A stretch of DNA of 64,000 nt, taken from Mesotoga sp. Brook.08.105.5.1. GTDB taxonomy: Bacteria; Thermotogota; Thermotogae; Petrotogales; Kosmotogaceae. The stretch covers positions 62,001 to 126,000 of the forward strand of contig NZ_AYTW01000005.1 in NCBI RefSeq assembly GCF_002752635.1, given 5' to 3'. The notes under the pieces are model-generated. The model worked only from the letters and a program-made list of their open reading frames with translations. It ran no database searches and had not been told where the DNA came from. Below, piece by piece: positions 42,004 through 51,301 of this stretch (position 1 is the stretch's first letter; the number at the start of each line of letters is the position of its first letter). A program made the translations under genes and the position numbers.

Positions 42004-43674
42004 TTAGAAGTCTTTCGAATAAATATTCTTCGTCTGGCTGAAGACCTCTGTCTTAGCAAAAGTATGCTTGTAAAACTTCAGATCCAGCTTAATCATTATA
42101 TGGCCCTCAGTCTCAAAATCGAGTTCAGCCTTAGTTTCGTTTACTCTTGCAGAGAAACCGACTGGCATCTCCATCTCCGGACGAAGGACACAGGCAATAG
42201 TTACTCCCGGATAAAACTTGAAGCCAAACTTTCCTTCTATCTCAGGGGATCCGTCAAATTCGATCTTATCAACAAAGGTTGCATTGTGGTCAATAGAGCC
42301 CCTTGAATAGCATCTGTCATGAACGCCGTAGAAGTCGATCTTTGCCTCGACTTCATAATGAAATTTCGGAGAAATCCGAATCTCGGGACCGAATTGAAGA
42401 TCAATGCTTGCGACTTTTGCTTCCATTCCATAGAACAGCTTAATCGGTACGCTGATTTTTACGGGGATTCCGCATACGCTAATGCTTACCTGTGGTTCAG
42501 CAATTTTCTCCGTTTGTCCAGTCTTAAACCCTTCCTCTCCAACTATCTCGAGTATCGAAGAGAGTGTTGCCGGAAAGCGAAACGTTCCATTAGAGCTGAA
42601 TTTGTTCAAAGAAAGATGAAAATCAAGGCTGATATTTGCGTCAAGGATCAGTTTGTTCTTGATTGCAGCCTTCATCTCATCCTCGTCAATGATTGATACA
42701 TCCCATTCTTTTGTGATCAGGTTTGTTGTTACACTCTCTGCAAAGGCACGATCTCCTTCAGTTCCAAATTTCTGTATGATTTCTGATACATCACCCTCAA
42801 TGTTCAGTATCAAAGTGCCCAGCGCCTCTTCTACAAAAGCTTCTTCAGTTCCTAGTGTTACTTTTGAAGGGTCGGTATCATTCACGGAAATAACTCTTCC
42901 GAAAGAGTCGTTCATTGTGTCAAAAATGTAATCACCGAGAGAGAAGTGAGGGATAGAAGACGTCTTCGAAAACACTATTTGGTTTTCCGATTCACAGGGC
43001 TCTTGTAAAAGAAGAGAAGAGTTGATCACAAGCGATCTGGGCACAGAATTGCTAATTGCAATGACGCCTCTTGGAAATCTGGTTGAAGAAACCATTGGCG
43101 GTTGCTGGACTCTGAAAAGAACTTTTCTGAAGGAATGAGGGCCGGAGTTCTCTTCATCTGGTATATCGTGTCTAAAGGTTAGAAGATATCCATCGCTAAT
43201 ATTTGGATTGTGCACGCCGGCACCAGACTGATATAAGGCACCGGAGAACAAATCAGTATCAGATAAACTCGAGAAATCCTGAGATCCTTCAGAAACCGGG
43301 TGAAAAACAGAGTCAACGCGCTTGATGATTGTACCTTTTGAATCGTAAATCAGATACTCATATTCAATGCCTGTCACATCTATGGATTTGATATAGAGGT
43401 AACCAAAGTTTCTCTCTGCAATAGAAGAACCTTCTTCAGGTGTCCACTCCATTCTAAGATCCTGAAACGCAATCAGAGTTCCTTTTCCCAAATGTGAGAT
43501 CGACATGTCTGAAGGCGAAAAGAGGAGACCACCTCCATAATAAGCACCGTCGTTAAGTTCTTCAAAGGGGACCCTAACGACAACCGGATTATCCACAACA
43601 ATGCACGAAGAAATAGAAAAGACAACGAAAAATGCTGCTACAAACAACAAAATCGTTTTTGTTAAGCTCTTCAC
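42004..43674 (-). CDS. Large lipoprotein of unknown function
   Basis: A 556-residue protein with a signal peptide and lipobox (FFVVFSISSC), so probably lipid-anchored outside the membrane. The body is beta-rich with many Ser/Thr/Asp; the last ~200 residues read as long amphipathic strands (such as KISVPIKLFYGMEAKVASID). No family recognised. GTG start at 43674 with GGAGGTGGGCT upstream. The ~170 bases before it (43680-43850) are very AT-rich and probably hold its promoter, but no unambiguous -35/-10 pair stands out. Confidence 0.72.
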   Translation of the reverse strand: MKSLTKTILLFVAAFFVVFSISSCIVVDNPVVVRVPFEELNDGAYYGGGLLFSPSDMSISHLGKGTLIAFQDLRMEWTPEEGSSIAERNFGYLYIKSIDVTGIEYEYLIYDSKGTIIKRVDSVFHPVSEGSQDFSSLSDTDLFSGALYQSGAGVHNPNISDGYLLTFRHDIPDEENSGPHSFRKVLFRVQQPPMVSSTRFPRGVIAISNSVPRSLVINSSLLLQEPCESENQIVFSKTSSIPHFSLGDYIFDTMNDSFGRVISVNDTDPSKVTLGTEEAFVEEALGTLILNIEGDVSEIIQKFGTEGDRAFAESVTTNLITKEWDVSIIDEDEMKAAIKNKLILDANISLDFHLSLNKFSSNGTFRFPATLSSILEIVGEEGFKTGQTEKIAEPQVSISVCGIPVKISVPIKLFYGMEAKVASIDLQFGPEIRISPKFHYEVEAKIDFYGVHDRCYSRGSIDHNATFVDKIEFDGSPEIEGKFGFKFYPGVTIACVLRPEMEMPVGFSARVNETKAELDFETEGHIMIKLDLKFYKHTFAKTEVFSQTKNIYSKDF

Positions 43675-43885
43675 AGCCCACCTCCAGGAAACAAATAAGT
43701 CAATGATAAGCTTAAATTCCGCAAGATTAAAAAATAAAGATAATGAAAAAACTATACTATTTGATCAAAAAATATCTCGGTAAGAACCAAGAACATTTAT
43801 TCACAAAATTACAATATATATTTTAACACATTTTCAAGCCCACGATGAGAATAAAGATAGTCCGAATACTCAAATTAGAAAGCCT

Positions 43886-44290
43886 TTATTGCCAGCTCTT
43901 GCTCTCGAAGTCGCTTACTCCCTTTTCCGCAAGATCCTTGTCAGGAAATTCCTCGATTGCCTTCGCTTCATCGCGTGTATCGGTTGTGAAATATTGTTCC
44001 GCAGGAGCAAATACACAGATCTGGGCGGCTCTATATGTTCTAAACCTCATTCCACACTTATCGCAAAGCCCTATGTCCTCAACGTCTCTCCTGAAATTCA
44101 CTTCCCTATTGTACCTTCTGCAGAAGGATTTGTTCCTTTCGTCGGCAAAGAAATACAAGGCTTGAGGTTGCCTCGAATTCTCCCCTCCGGACAATTCCGC
44201 TTCTTCTGAATTCAACCATTTCCAGGACGTTGCGTGAAGCCTTTCAAGATCAAGATCACTCTTTCTCAAAATATTCACCTCTCGTGGCAC
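43886..44290 (-). CDS. Small hypothetical protein with one CxxC
   Basis: Up to 134 residues, charged, with LERLHATSWKWLNSEE and a single CDKCGMRFRTYRAAQ segment. A start at a TTG near 44267 (after GAGAGGTG) is more likely than the GTG at 44290. No family is recognised, and a lone CxxC is not enough for a zinc ribbon. The frame lies alone between two divergent genes, so it is kept with modest confidence. Confidence 0.45.
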   Translation of the reverse strand: MPREVNILRKSDLDLERLHATSWKWLNSEEAELSGGENSRQPQALYFFADERNKSFCRRYNREVNFRRDVEDIGLCDKCGMRFRTYRAAQICVFAPAEQYFTTDTRDEAKAIEEFPDKDLAEKGVSDFESKSWQ

Positions 44291-44340
44291 ACCATTTCCT
44301 ATGAAATGTTATCATGAATGTACCTAATACACGAGGGGGA

Positions 44341-45990
44341 ATGATTTTGAAGAAGTTACTACTAGTTTTCCTGATGGCGATTTTCTCACTGACCCTGTTC
44401 GGAACAGAGTACGCCGTTAGGATTACCAAAGATGGGGAAGACGTTCCAGAAGAGTTTTGGATAACCAGAGAAGAAATCGAACAGGCATTTGGCGCGACCG
44501 TTGCGAACGCAAGTAGCCAGGGGATAACTCTTGATCCGTATTTCGATAGCTATTACATCCCTAGCGAGATCGGTCTAAAAACGATGATAATACCATACAT
44601 AGTTGACCAGAAGCTCATCGATTTCTATGCAGAGGAAAACAATCTTCTTCCTTCTGATGAAGAAGTTGAGGCCGAAACGGATACAATGATGGAGATGTAC
44701 ACATCGAATCCTGGGCTGATCGAGCAAATTGAGACTATCTACGGCTCGCTTGAGACCTTCAAAGATGAAATGAGGAGTTACGTATATGCTGCCCTCAAGG
44801 CCGAACTCGTTCAGAATTCGGTTGCTCCGCTTACTGAAGAAGCTCTAGCGGTTTACTTTGAGGAGTTCAGGACCGAAATCAAGAACCAGTATGAAACGAT
44901 TAGGGCACGACACATTCTTGTGACCGATGAATCCACTGCTACTGAGCTCATGAGTAGAATCGAAAGTGGAGAAATCACTTTTGGCGAAGCTGCCCTTCAT
45001 TACTCCATTGATTCAGGAACGGCTGCCAATGGTGGGGAGCTTGGATCGCTGCAAAGAGGGCAAACTGTGCCGGAGTTTGAAGAAGCTATCCTTACCGCAC
45101 CAATAGGTAAGCTTTACGGTCCTGTAAAAAGCGAGTTTGGTTTTCACTTAATAATCGTTGAAGAGAGAACAGAGATTAACAGTCTGGCCGATATGGTGAG
45201 CTCTCGCAGATATAATGATTTCGTTTCAGGTTATCAGAACGATTCTTACAATCGTTGGTTAGAGAGGTACATAAGCGAAAACAACTTTGACTATGTGATT
45301 CTTGATGGTGAACTGCTGTTCTACAAGGAATACGCGGAAGCAATAGGGACAGAAGAGACGGCTAATGAATTCTTCGTCGAAGTTGCCGCAAAAGTCTTCG
45401 GTGAAGGAGACTCATCTGCGCAGGTCTCACCCGTGGAGTATGCTGTCTACATCGAGTTGTCTCAAATGTTGGGATACACCGAGAGCATTGACTACGAAGT
45501 GGCCGTAAGGTCCTTGTTTGAGATAGGAGAGAAGCGAGGCATGATTGTCCAGATGATGTATGAGCTTGATAGCAACGTTCCTGAAGTTGCAGCTGCTTAT
45601 TACAACTCCTGGCTAGAGGAACTAGAAATGACGTTCATGAATCAACAGCTTCTTCAGCAGCAGCTGAGCAACTACGGGCAAAGTTTCGTAGATTATGTCT
45701 TCAGTACAATTGATGAAATCGAATCGGGACTGGAAGCCACGTTAGAAAGGGAAATGTCTCAGGAAGTCAGAGCAGATATTCTTTACGTTTTGATAAGGAA
45801 CAACTCTCTATCTCTAGATCTTGACTACAGCCCAGACTGGATTGAAGAGAAGCTCAGTAAAAGGCTCACTTACATGGAAGCGCTAATGGAAGTCGATCCT
45901 TCTGAAGAGGCTCAGTTAGAGATCGATTCAATAATCTCAGAACTGGAATACCTTGCTGCAGAAAGGGATAGCCAGAGCGCAACAGACTAA
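44341..45990 (+). CDS. Exported parvulin-type peptidyl-prolyl isomerase (SurA/PrsA-like)
   Basis: A 549-residue periplasmic or envelope foldase. Signal peptide KKLLLVFLMAIFSLTLFG; an N-terminal chaperone region; and a parvulin domain around residues 190-285 starting IRARHILVTDE and holding GELGSLQRGQTVPEFEEA and FGFHLIIVEER. The long C-terminal helical part (~260 residues) exceeds typical PrsA and is rich in Glu/Gln. Start at the ATG at 44341, close behind GAGGGGG; the in-frame TTG six bases on is an alternative. It probably helps fold the many beta-rich exported proteins of this genome. Confidence 0.88.
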   Translation: MILKKLLLVFLMAIFSLTLFGTEYAVRITKDGEDVPEEFWITREEIEQAFGATVANASSQGITLDPYFDSYYIPSEIGLKTMIIPYIVDQKLIDFYAEENNLLPSDEEVEAETDTMMEMYTSNPGLIEQIETIYGSLETFKDEMRSYVYAALKAELVQNSVAPLTEEALAVYFEEFRTEIKNQYETIRARHILVTDESTATELMSRIESGEITFGEAALHYSIDSGTAANGGELGSLQRGQTVPEFEEAILTAPIGKLYGPVKSEFGFHLIIVEERTEINSLADMVSSRRYNDFVSGYQNDSYNRWLERYISENNFDYVILDGELLFYKEYAEAIGTEETANEFFVEVAAKVFGEGDSSAQVSPVEYAVYIELSQMLGYTESIDYEVAVRSLFEIGEKRGMIVQMMYELDSNVPEVAAAYYNSWLEELEMTFMNQQLLQQQLSNYGQSFVDYVFSTIDEIESGLEATLEREMSQEVRADILYVLIRNNSLSLDLDYSPDWIEEKLSKRLTYMEALMEVDPSEEAQLEIDSIISELEYLAAERDSQSATD

Positions 45991-46011
45991 GTTTTCATCA
46001 ATATGAGTGAA

Positions 46012-46043
46012 GAACCGGAGAATCAAGCTCCGGTTCTTCTTTT
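46012..46043 (+). terminator. Intrinsic terminator of the parvulin gene
   Basis: Nine-base stem GAACCGGAG / CTCCGGTTC, 7-base loop, then TTCTTTT, 22 bases after the stop. Confidence 0.9.
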
Positions 46044-46110
46044 ACCGATTTTGCTTCAGCCTGTCAAGCGCAGAGGAATCTGGGGAGGGCTACGATGATA
46101 CTTGAGGAAC

Positions 46111-47415
46111 CTATGCACCAATTCCTTCTCTCACAGGCTCGACGGCCTTTCTCTTTGAGCCATTGCTGTTATCTGTTCTCTTTTCTTCGAAGAGTCTCGA
46201 CATGCCCTTCATCAGAAATACGATAGTTAGAATAGCGTTGCCAATGCATGACAAGAGCACAAGATAATGGACAGGGAATCGATCAACAGCAAAACCAAAG
46301 ATCGCAGAACCTAAAGGAGTTGCAATCTGAGAGAGAATTGAGATCACGGAGAACACCCTGGATCTGTAGCTAGTAGGAACAATCCGGTGAAACAGAGTTT
46401 GAAGCGGGGTGTTAACAAATGCATTAAATACTCCCATCACGAGAATCGGCACTCCAAGTGCTGCAAAATACAACCATGAAGCGCCGCCAAAAAGATTCAT
46501 GAAGTAGGGAAAGAAGAAAGCTGCCAGAACGAAATTGATGACTGTTTCCGTTGCTAGACCTCCAGCAAAGAGACTTCCCTGTCTTCTCTTAGAAAGAACA
46601 GTCCCCAGGAGAATGTTTCCTATAAGAACTCCGACCACCCATCCAGACTGAAGGAACCCATATTGTTGGCTGGAAAAACCGACCACAGTTCGCGCGAAAA
46701 ACGGGAACACAACCGTAAACACCGGTGCCAAAAGGAAATTCGATACCATAGCAAATATCAGAACCATCATCAGTCCCTTTATTCTTCTGAGATAGCTGAT
46801 TCCCTCAACAATATCGACAAAGACACTCTTTACGGAGACTCTAGATTTCTCAGTTGTTTGTTCGTAAACTATGAAGATCTCACTGATTGCGGATGCGACG
46901 AAAGACACTCCGTTCAGAATGAACACTACTTCGATTCCGAAAAGTCCGTAGAGCACTCCACCCAGCGCCGGTCCCACAATATAAGAGATTGAATTTACTG
47001 CTCCAAGGATAGAATTTCCTCTCAAGAGCTTGTCTTCTTCGATAATATCCGGAAGCATTGCCGCAGTTGCGGGATCGAAAGAAATATCAAGTGTCGAAAT
47101 CAACAGCTGAAATATGAAAAGGATAGATATTGTAAGGGTTTCTGCATTTGCCATATAGGCCATGGCGAGAATAGCTGCCCCTCTGGCAAAATCCATGTAG
47201 ATCATTATTAGTTTCCTGTTGAACCTGTCACCAACTACGCCTGCAATTGGTCCGAAGATAATCCTGGGTATCATAGTAATCACTGCGAACGTGCCCATAA
47301 TTGCTCCGGAACCAGTTAGGTCAAGGATGTATAGGGGAATTGCCAAAGCCTGAACGCCGCTTCCTATGAGAGAAACTAACCTTCCAACTGAAAAGAGCCA
47401 GAAATTCCTTCCCAT
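46111..47415 (-). CDS. MFS transporter (MFS_3/enterobactin-exporter-like)
   Basis: A 434-residue protein with about 12 hydrophobic helices. It begins MGRNFWLFSVGRLVSLIGSG and has the MFS loop GVVGDRFNRKLIMIYMDFAR after helix 2 and a later GPALGGVLYGLFG. It belongs to the group of drug and siderophore exporters; the substrate is unknown. The C-terminal ~25 residues are charged. Upstream is a 700-base gene-free stretch. Confidence 0.87.
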   Translation of the reverse strand: MGRNFWLFSVGRLVSLIGSGVQALAIPLYILDLTGSGAIMGTFAVITMIPRIIFGPIAGVVGDRFNRKLIMIYMDFARGAAILAMAYMANAETLTISILFIFQLLISTLDISFDPATAAMLPDIIEEDKLLRGNSILGAVNSISYIVGPALGGVLYGLFGIEVVFILNGVSFVASAISEIFIVYEQTTEKSRVSVKSVFVDIVEGISYLRRIKGLMMVLIFAMVSNFLLAPVFTVVFPFFARTVVGFSSQQYGFLQSGWVVGVLIGNILLGTVLSKRRQGSLFAGGLATETVINFVLAAFFFPYFMNLFGGASWLYFAALGVPILVMGVFNAFVNTPLQTLFHRIVPTSYRSRVFSVISILSQIATPLGSAIFGFAVDRFPVHYLVLLSCIGNAILTIVFLMKGMSRLFEEKRTDNSNGSKRKAVEPVREGIGA

Positions 47416-48120
47416 ATCTTTCGCCGCACCACCTTGAATTTATTAAATTATTAGTACATATTATCACATACAGTGCAACAAAATCAAGCTGTAATTTAAT
47501 AAATATCATTACAAGTAAAAACAATACTAATTATAGTTCAAATTCAGTTATGATTATCAAATGAGTATGAAGATGTCTGCTTTCGGACAGTGCTAAAGTC
47601 TGGATGGTCTAAGAGACCGGTGTGGCAGTCGTCACAACACATTAGCCAAATGACTTCACACATTGTATATGTGTTCTGCATCGAAGAGGTTATACCAATA
47701 TGTCCGCGATTCTGTCGTGTTCTTGTATAATAAAGGCGTTCGAGTGATTTCAGGGTTTGCCTGGAAGAACAATTGAATTTTGAGGATCTGTGAAGTGCGC
47801 TTCAATACGAAAGAGATGCGATTACGAACGAAATCAACTCCAGATAAGGATTTCATTCACTACTGGCGAACAGTATGTTTGGAAGAGAATCGTAATTGTG
47901 CTGACGAAGTGAGTTCTTAGACCAATTCTTTCGACGGATCTCTGTGAAGATCAAAAGAATACAACAGGCTTTCAGGACAGAATCACTTTTGTTAGACCGA
48001 CTAAGCAACAGTAACTCTTTAAATCACGTCACTTCGGACGATTCTTTTTCATATAATAGTGGAGAAAAGGCATCGGCAATTACCGCGAAATGATAAGTTT
48101 ATCCATGAGAGGTGATAAAC
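47416..48120. other. 700-base stretch without a gene
   Basis: No frame with a ribosome site or recognisable motif on either strand. The first 130 bases are very AT-rich and should hold the MFS promoter. A TATAAT at 47726-47731 has no clear -35 partner; a second, at 48053-48058, lies about 60 bases before the DUF427 gene and may be its -10 box. Could hold an unrecognised small RNA or a worn-out gene. Confidence 0.35.
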
Positions 48121-48399
48121 GTGAAAGCGCTTTGGAAGGGAAAAGTCATTGCAGAGAGCAACCAGACAATCGTAATTGAGGGTAATCACTACTTTCCTCC
48201 CGGGACAGTAAACAGAGCTCTTCTTGAACACAGCGATTTAACTACCATATGCCACTGGAAGGGTGAAGCTCACTATTACAACATCATTGTTGACAGCGAG
48301 AAGAACGAGAACGCTGCCTGGTACTACCCCGAACCACTTGAAGGAGCATCAAACATCAAGGATTTCGTTGCGTTTTGGAAAGGTGTAAGAGTTGAGTAG
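48121..48399 (+). CDS. DUF427 domain protein
   Basis: A 92-residue DUF427 protein (VKALWKGKVIAES, IEGNHYFPPGTV, the core CHWKGEAHYYNIIV, and WYYPEP). The family has a conserved Trp/Lys/Glu pocket and no settled function. GTG start at 48121 after GAGAGGTG. Followed by a strong terminator. Confidence 0.9.
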   Translation: MKALWKGKVIAESNQTIVIEGNHYFPPGTVNRALLEHSDLTTICHWKGEAHYYNIIVDSEKNENAAWYYPEPLEGASNIKDFVAFWKGVRVE

Positions 48400-48413
48400 A
48401 CTCTTTGGAGAAG

Positions 48414-48443
48414 AAAAGCGATGCTCATAGGCATCGCTTTTTT
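48414..48443 (+). terminator. Intrinsic terminator of the DUF427 gene
   Basis: Stem AAAAGCGATGC / GCATCGCTTTT around TCATAG, ending in six T. The A run on the other side makes it usable from the minus strand too, for the tctA remnant ending at 48460. Confidence 0.9.
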
Positions 48444-48459
48444 GTTCTTCCTTACAAGA

Positions 48460-49356
48460 CTATTCTTCTGTTTTGTGTTTGGAAAAGCCCTTCTTTAAGA
48501 GGTTCAAGGCGGGACCGCCCAGAAAGACCAACACTATCAGAATAAACAGAACTAGTGAAATCGGTCTTGTGAAAAACTGACCCATGCTTCCTCCGGTCTT
48601 TATAAGGCCAACTCTTAGATTATCTTCGACCATCGGTCCAAGAATCAAGCCTAGTATCATTGGAGCTAAAGGAACTGATAACCTTTCAAAAAGGAATCCA
48701 ATCAGACCAAAGATAAGCATTACATAAATATCAAAATAGCTGTTTCTTATTGCAAAAGAACCTATCATTGAAAAGAGGACTACTGCTGTTAAGACTACGC
48801 TAGTTTTCATTTTCAGAACGAAGGCGAAAGCCTTTATTCCAAGGTAGCCAATCGGAATTAGCAGAATATTCGCAAGAATCGCAATACTGAAAACGCCATT
48901 CACCAAATCGGGGGATTCCGTGAATATTAGTGGTCCAGGCTTCAGACCGTACATGAGCATAGCCCCGAGGACTATAGCGGTTATTGTGTCTCCGGGAACG
49001 CCGAAAACCAGCGCGGGAATCCATGTTCCTCCGAGAGCCGCATTGTTCGCGCTTGTTGGAGCAATTACTCCCTTGATATTTCCCTTACCAAAGTCTTCAC
49101 TGTTTCTTGAAGTCTTTTTCTCTACGCCATAGGCTACCCACGACGCAATATCTGCTCCAGCTCCAGGAAGCGCTCCCACAAAAGTGCCGACAAATGCAGA
49201 CTTAATAAGCGTCCACTTGTTTTGCCAGATTATTCGAAGAGCTTCGAGCGGAGATATCTTCACCTTCTCTGTAATTGGAGGTAGCTGCAGCTTTGAAGCG
49301 CCTTGTTGAACACGCTTCAATACTTCAGAAATGCCGAAGAGCTCAATCATAACTGG
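48460..49356 (-). pseudogene. Truncated TctA-type tricarboxylate transporter subunit
   Basis: The C-terminal ~298 residues of a TctA permease: PVMIELFGISEVLKRV, then ALPGAGADIASWVAYG and GVPGDTITAIVLGAMLMYGL. Full TctA is ~500 residues, so the first ~200 are gone. Reading further upstream in this frame gives only out-of-frame codons of the dapA-like gene, so the two are joined by a deletion near 49350. No TctB or TctC gene is nearby; the transporter cannot be functional. Confidence 0.88.
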
Positions 49357-50089
49357 GCATAATGCTGAACATCTCGTAACTTGTTGACTCTTAACTGGAG
49401 CTCCAGGGCTTTCTTGAATTCTCCTTTTATCGTCTCGTTGTACAGTTCGACTACCGGTTTGGGAAGGGCGTTCGCCAGACCGCAAATCGCGGCATCAGCA
49501 CCTAACGGCACTGAAGGGATAATGAAGGCTTCGGTACCGCTTATAACAGAAGTCATTCACATCCATGCTAAATTTCGCCGTAGAAGTATAGAAGATCAAA
49601 CGTGCTGTCTTTTATACCGTAAAGCCCTGCCTCTTTAAGGTTCTTCAGTGTCTCGACATCGATTGTTACACCGGTCGCCTTTGGGTTGTTGTAAATGAAG
49701 ACGGGAAGTTCAGACACCTCTATCAGTCTCTTGAAAAACCTGATTATGTCTGCCTGAGAATAGGGAAAGTAGAATGGAACAACTGTGGCTACCGCTTTTG
49801 CTCCTACATGATTGGCATGTCTAGCGAGTTCGAAAATGTCAGCGAGATTGCTTGCTCCTAATATGAGAAATAACCGGAACTCTTTTGGCAGCTCCTCTTA
49901 CTGAAAGTTCCGTAACTTTCTTTCATTTACTGTCATGAGTGGACATGATCCATAGGTTCCACAAACTAAAAGGCCTTGAATCTTCTTGGAAAGAAAGTCT
50001 ATGAGATTGAGATATCTCTTCTCGTCAATCTTTCCCTCTGAGTCAAATGTTGTTAGTACTGGTGGAATAATGCCTTTAAAAGCTCCCAT
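49345..50089 (-). pseudogene. Broken DapA/KDG-aldolase-family gene
   Basis: Three pieces of one aldolase of the dihydrodipicolinate synthase family in different frames. The N-terminus (GAFKGIIPPVLTTFDSEGK, then VCGTYGSCPLMTVNERK) ends at about 49900. The middle holds VPFYFPYSQADIIRFF, FIYNNPKATGV and the Schiff-base Lys in GIKDST, but needs a frameshift near 49868 and ends in a stop near 49567. The C-terminal part (FIIPSVPLGADAAICGLANA) follows in a third frame, and the true end is lost at the tctA junction. Confidence 0.88.
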
Positions 50090-50104
50090 GTTGAACCTCC
50101 GAGA

Positions 50105-50962
50105 TTAGAATTTTAGGTATGATAATGATCTTCTAGATAATGAAAGTGTATCGAGTGATTTTTCACCCTCTCTTACCGCAAGGCAAGCGAAGAGCGAATC
50201 AACAACCACCATCTGAACACATCTGGAGACAATTGCGTCGGTACGCAAATTCATTTCTTCTGGTACAGATGCAATAATGCTAAGATCTGCTATTTTGGCT
50301 AATGTTGAATCCCCAAATCCCGTCAAGGCGATGATTCTTACAGAGTTTTCCACTTTCTGCAACGGTAAAACCACGTCTTTGCTTTCTCCCGAATGAGATA
50401 TTGCGAAGACACAGTCGTTTTTCTTGAGCTTAGAAAGAGTGACAGCATTCGTATGTGAATCGGGGCAATAAATAGCATCCTTACCGAGAAGATTCAATTT
50501 GAAAGACAGATTGTTTGCTATCGATCCCGATACTCCGTAACCGATGCAGATTATTCTTCTGCATTGTTCGATCAGATCGACTGCATCGGGTATCATTTTT
50601 CCGATAGAGCTTTTGGTGTTTGCTCTTAAAGCCATAATGCAGCCGTTGAAGATTTTTCTCACGACATCTGACGGTGAATCTTCTATTGTGATGTCTTCGT
50701 AAGGGTGATAGAAGGACGACCCAGCGATTTCCGAGGCAAGAGTGACTTTGAATTCATGAAAGCTTTCATATCCTAGCTGTCTGTAAAACCTCACTACTGT
50801 TGATTCACTTCCCACTTTCGATCTATTCATTAGCTGAGTTATCGAAAGATTTACTGTTTCGGAGGGATTTTGAAGAATCGCATCCGCTATCCTCTTCATT
50901 GTTGGAGTGAAATCAACACTTTCCCTTGCAATTCTGTCAAGAAGATTTCCCAATTGAATCAC
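50105..50962 (-). CDS. RpiR-family regulator (HTH + SIS)
   Basis: A 285-residue transcription factor. The N-terminal HTH_6 (RIADAILQNPSETVNLSITQ, STVVRFYRQLGYESFHEFK) is followed by a SIS sugar-phosphate-binding domain (IICIGYGVSGSIANNL, CVFAISHSGESKDVV, RIIALTGFGDSTLA). It is divergent from kdgK and adjacent to the broken aldolase/transporter genes, which it probably once controlled together with kdgK. Confidence 0.92.
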   Translation of the reverse strand: MIQLGNLLDRIARESVDFTPTMKRIADAILQNPSETVNLSITQLMNRSKVGSESTVVRFYRQLGYESFHEFKVTLASEIAGSSFYHPYEDITIEDSPSDVVRKIFNGCIMALRANTKSSIGKMIPDAVDLIEQCRRIICIGYGVSGSIANNLSFKLNLLGKDAIYCPDSHTNAVTLSKLKKNDCVFAISHSGESKDVVLPLQKVENSVRIIALTGFGDSTLAKIADLSIIASVPEEMNLRTDAIVSRCVQMVVVDSLFACLAVREGEKSLDTLSLSRRSLSYLKF

Positions 50963-51301
50963 CCTACATAGAAAAAATTTCTACTATAATCTATCACGAT
51001 CCTTAGATTTGCCCAAGTCGATTAAGAGAATGTTATTGACGTTTATGAGTAATTATGAGTAATAAGGAGCAAATAATGCCACTTTTGCTCGCCAGGTTGA
51101 ATTTGATGGGGCGCAATCATCAGAAAAAATTTTTTTTATGATCCGAGATTCTGGCGATTTTTGCACAGTTCTTCCAAAACTGTCGTGCTATTATCTTTGT
51201 AGGAATCGATTGCCAACTTTCCCTGGTTGTAGTGATGGACAGGTTAGGCGTTGAAATCTGTAGATTCATATAGTCATGTATTGATAGGAGGAGGATTGAC
51301 A
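50963..51301. promoter_or_regulatory. Divergent rpiR-kdgK regulatory region
   Basis: No full gene. It contains a tandem 10-base repeat TTATGAGTAA twice (51043-51062), TTGACG at 51036-51041, and a possible 21-codon leader frame at 51076-51141 with AAGGAG six bases before its ATG. An A6T8 block lies near 51124-51137, and a perfect inverted repeat ACAGTT-N7-AACTGT at 51165-51183 is followed by TATTAT at 51189. The inverted repeat is a candidate RpiR operator. Confidence 0.45.

Noticed and set aside
43889-44209. 106-codon plus-strand frame opposite the small CxxC protein
   Set aside because: Composition looks like an antisense shadow; the minus frame has the better start and charge pattern.
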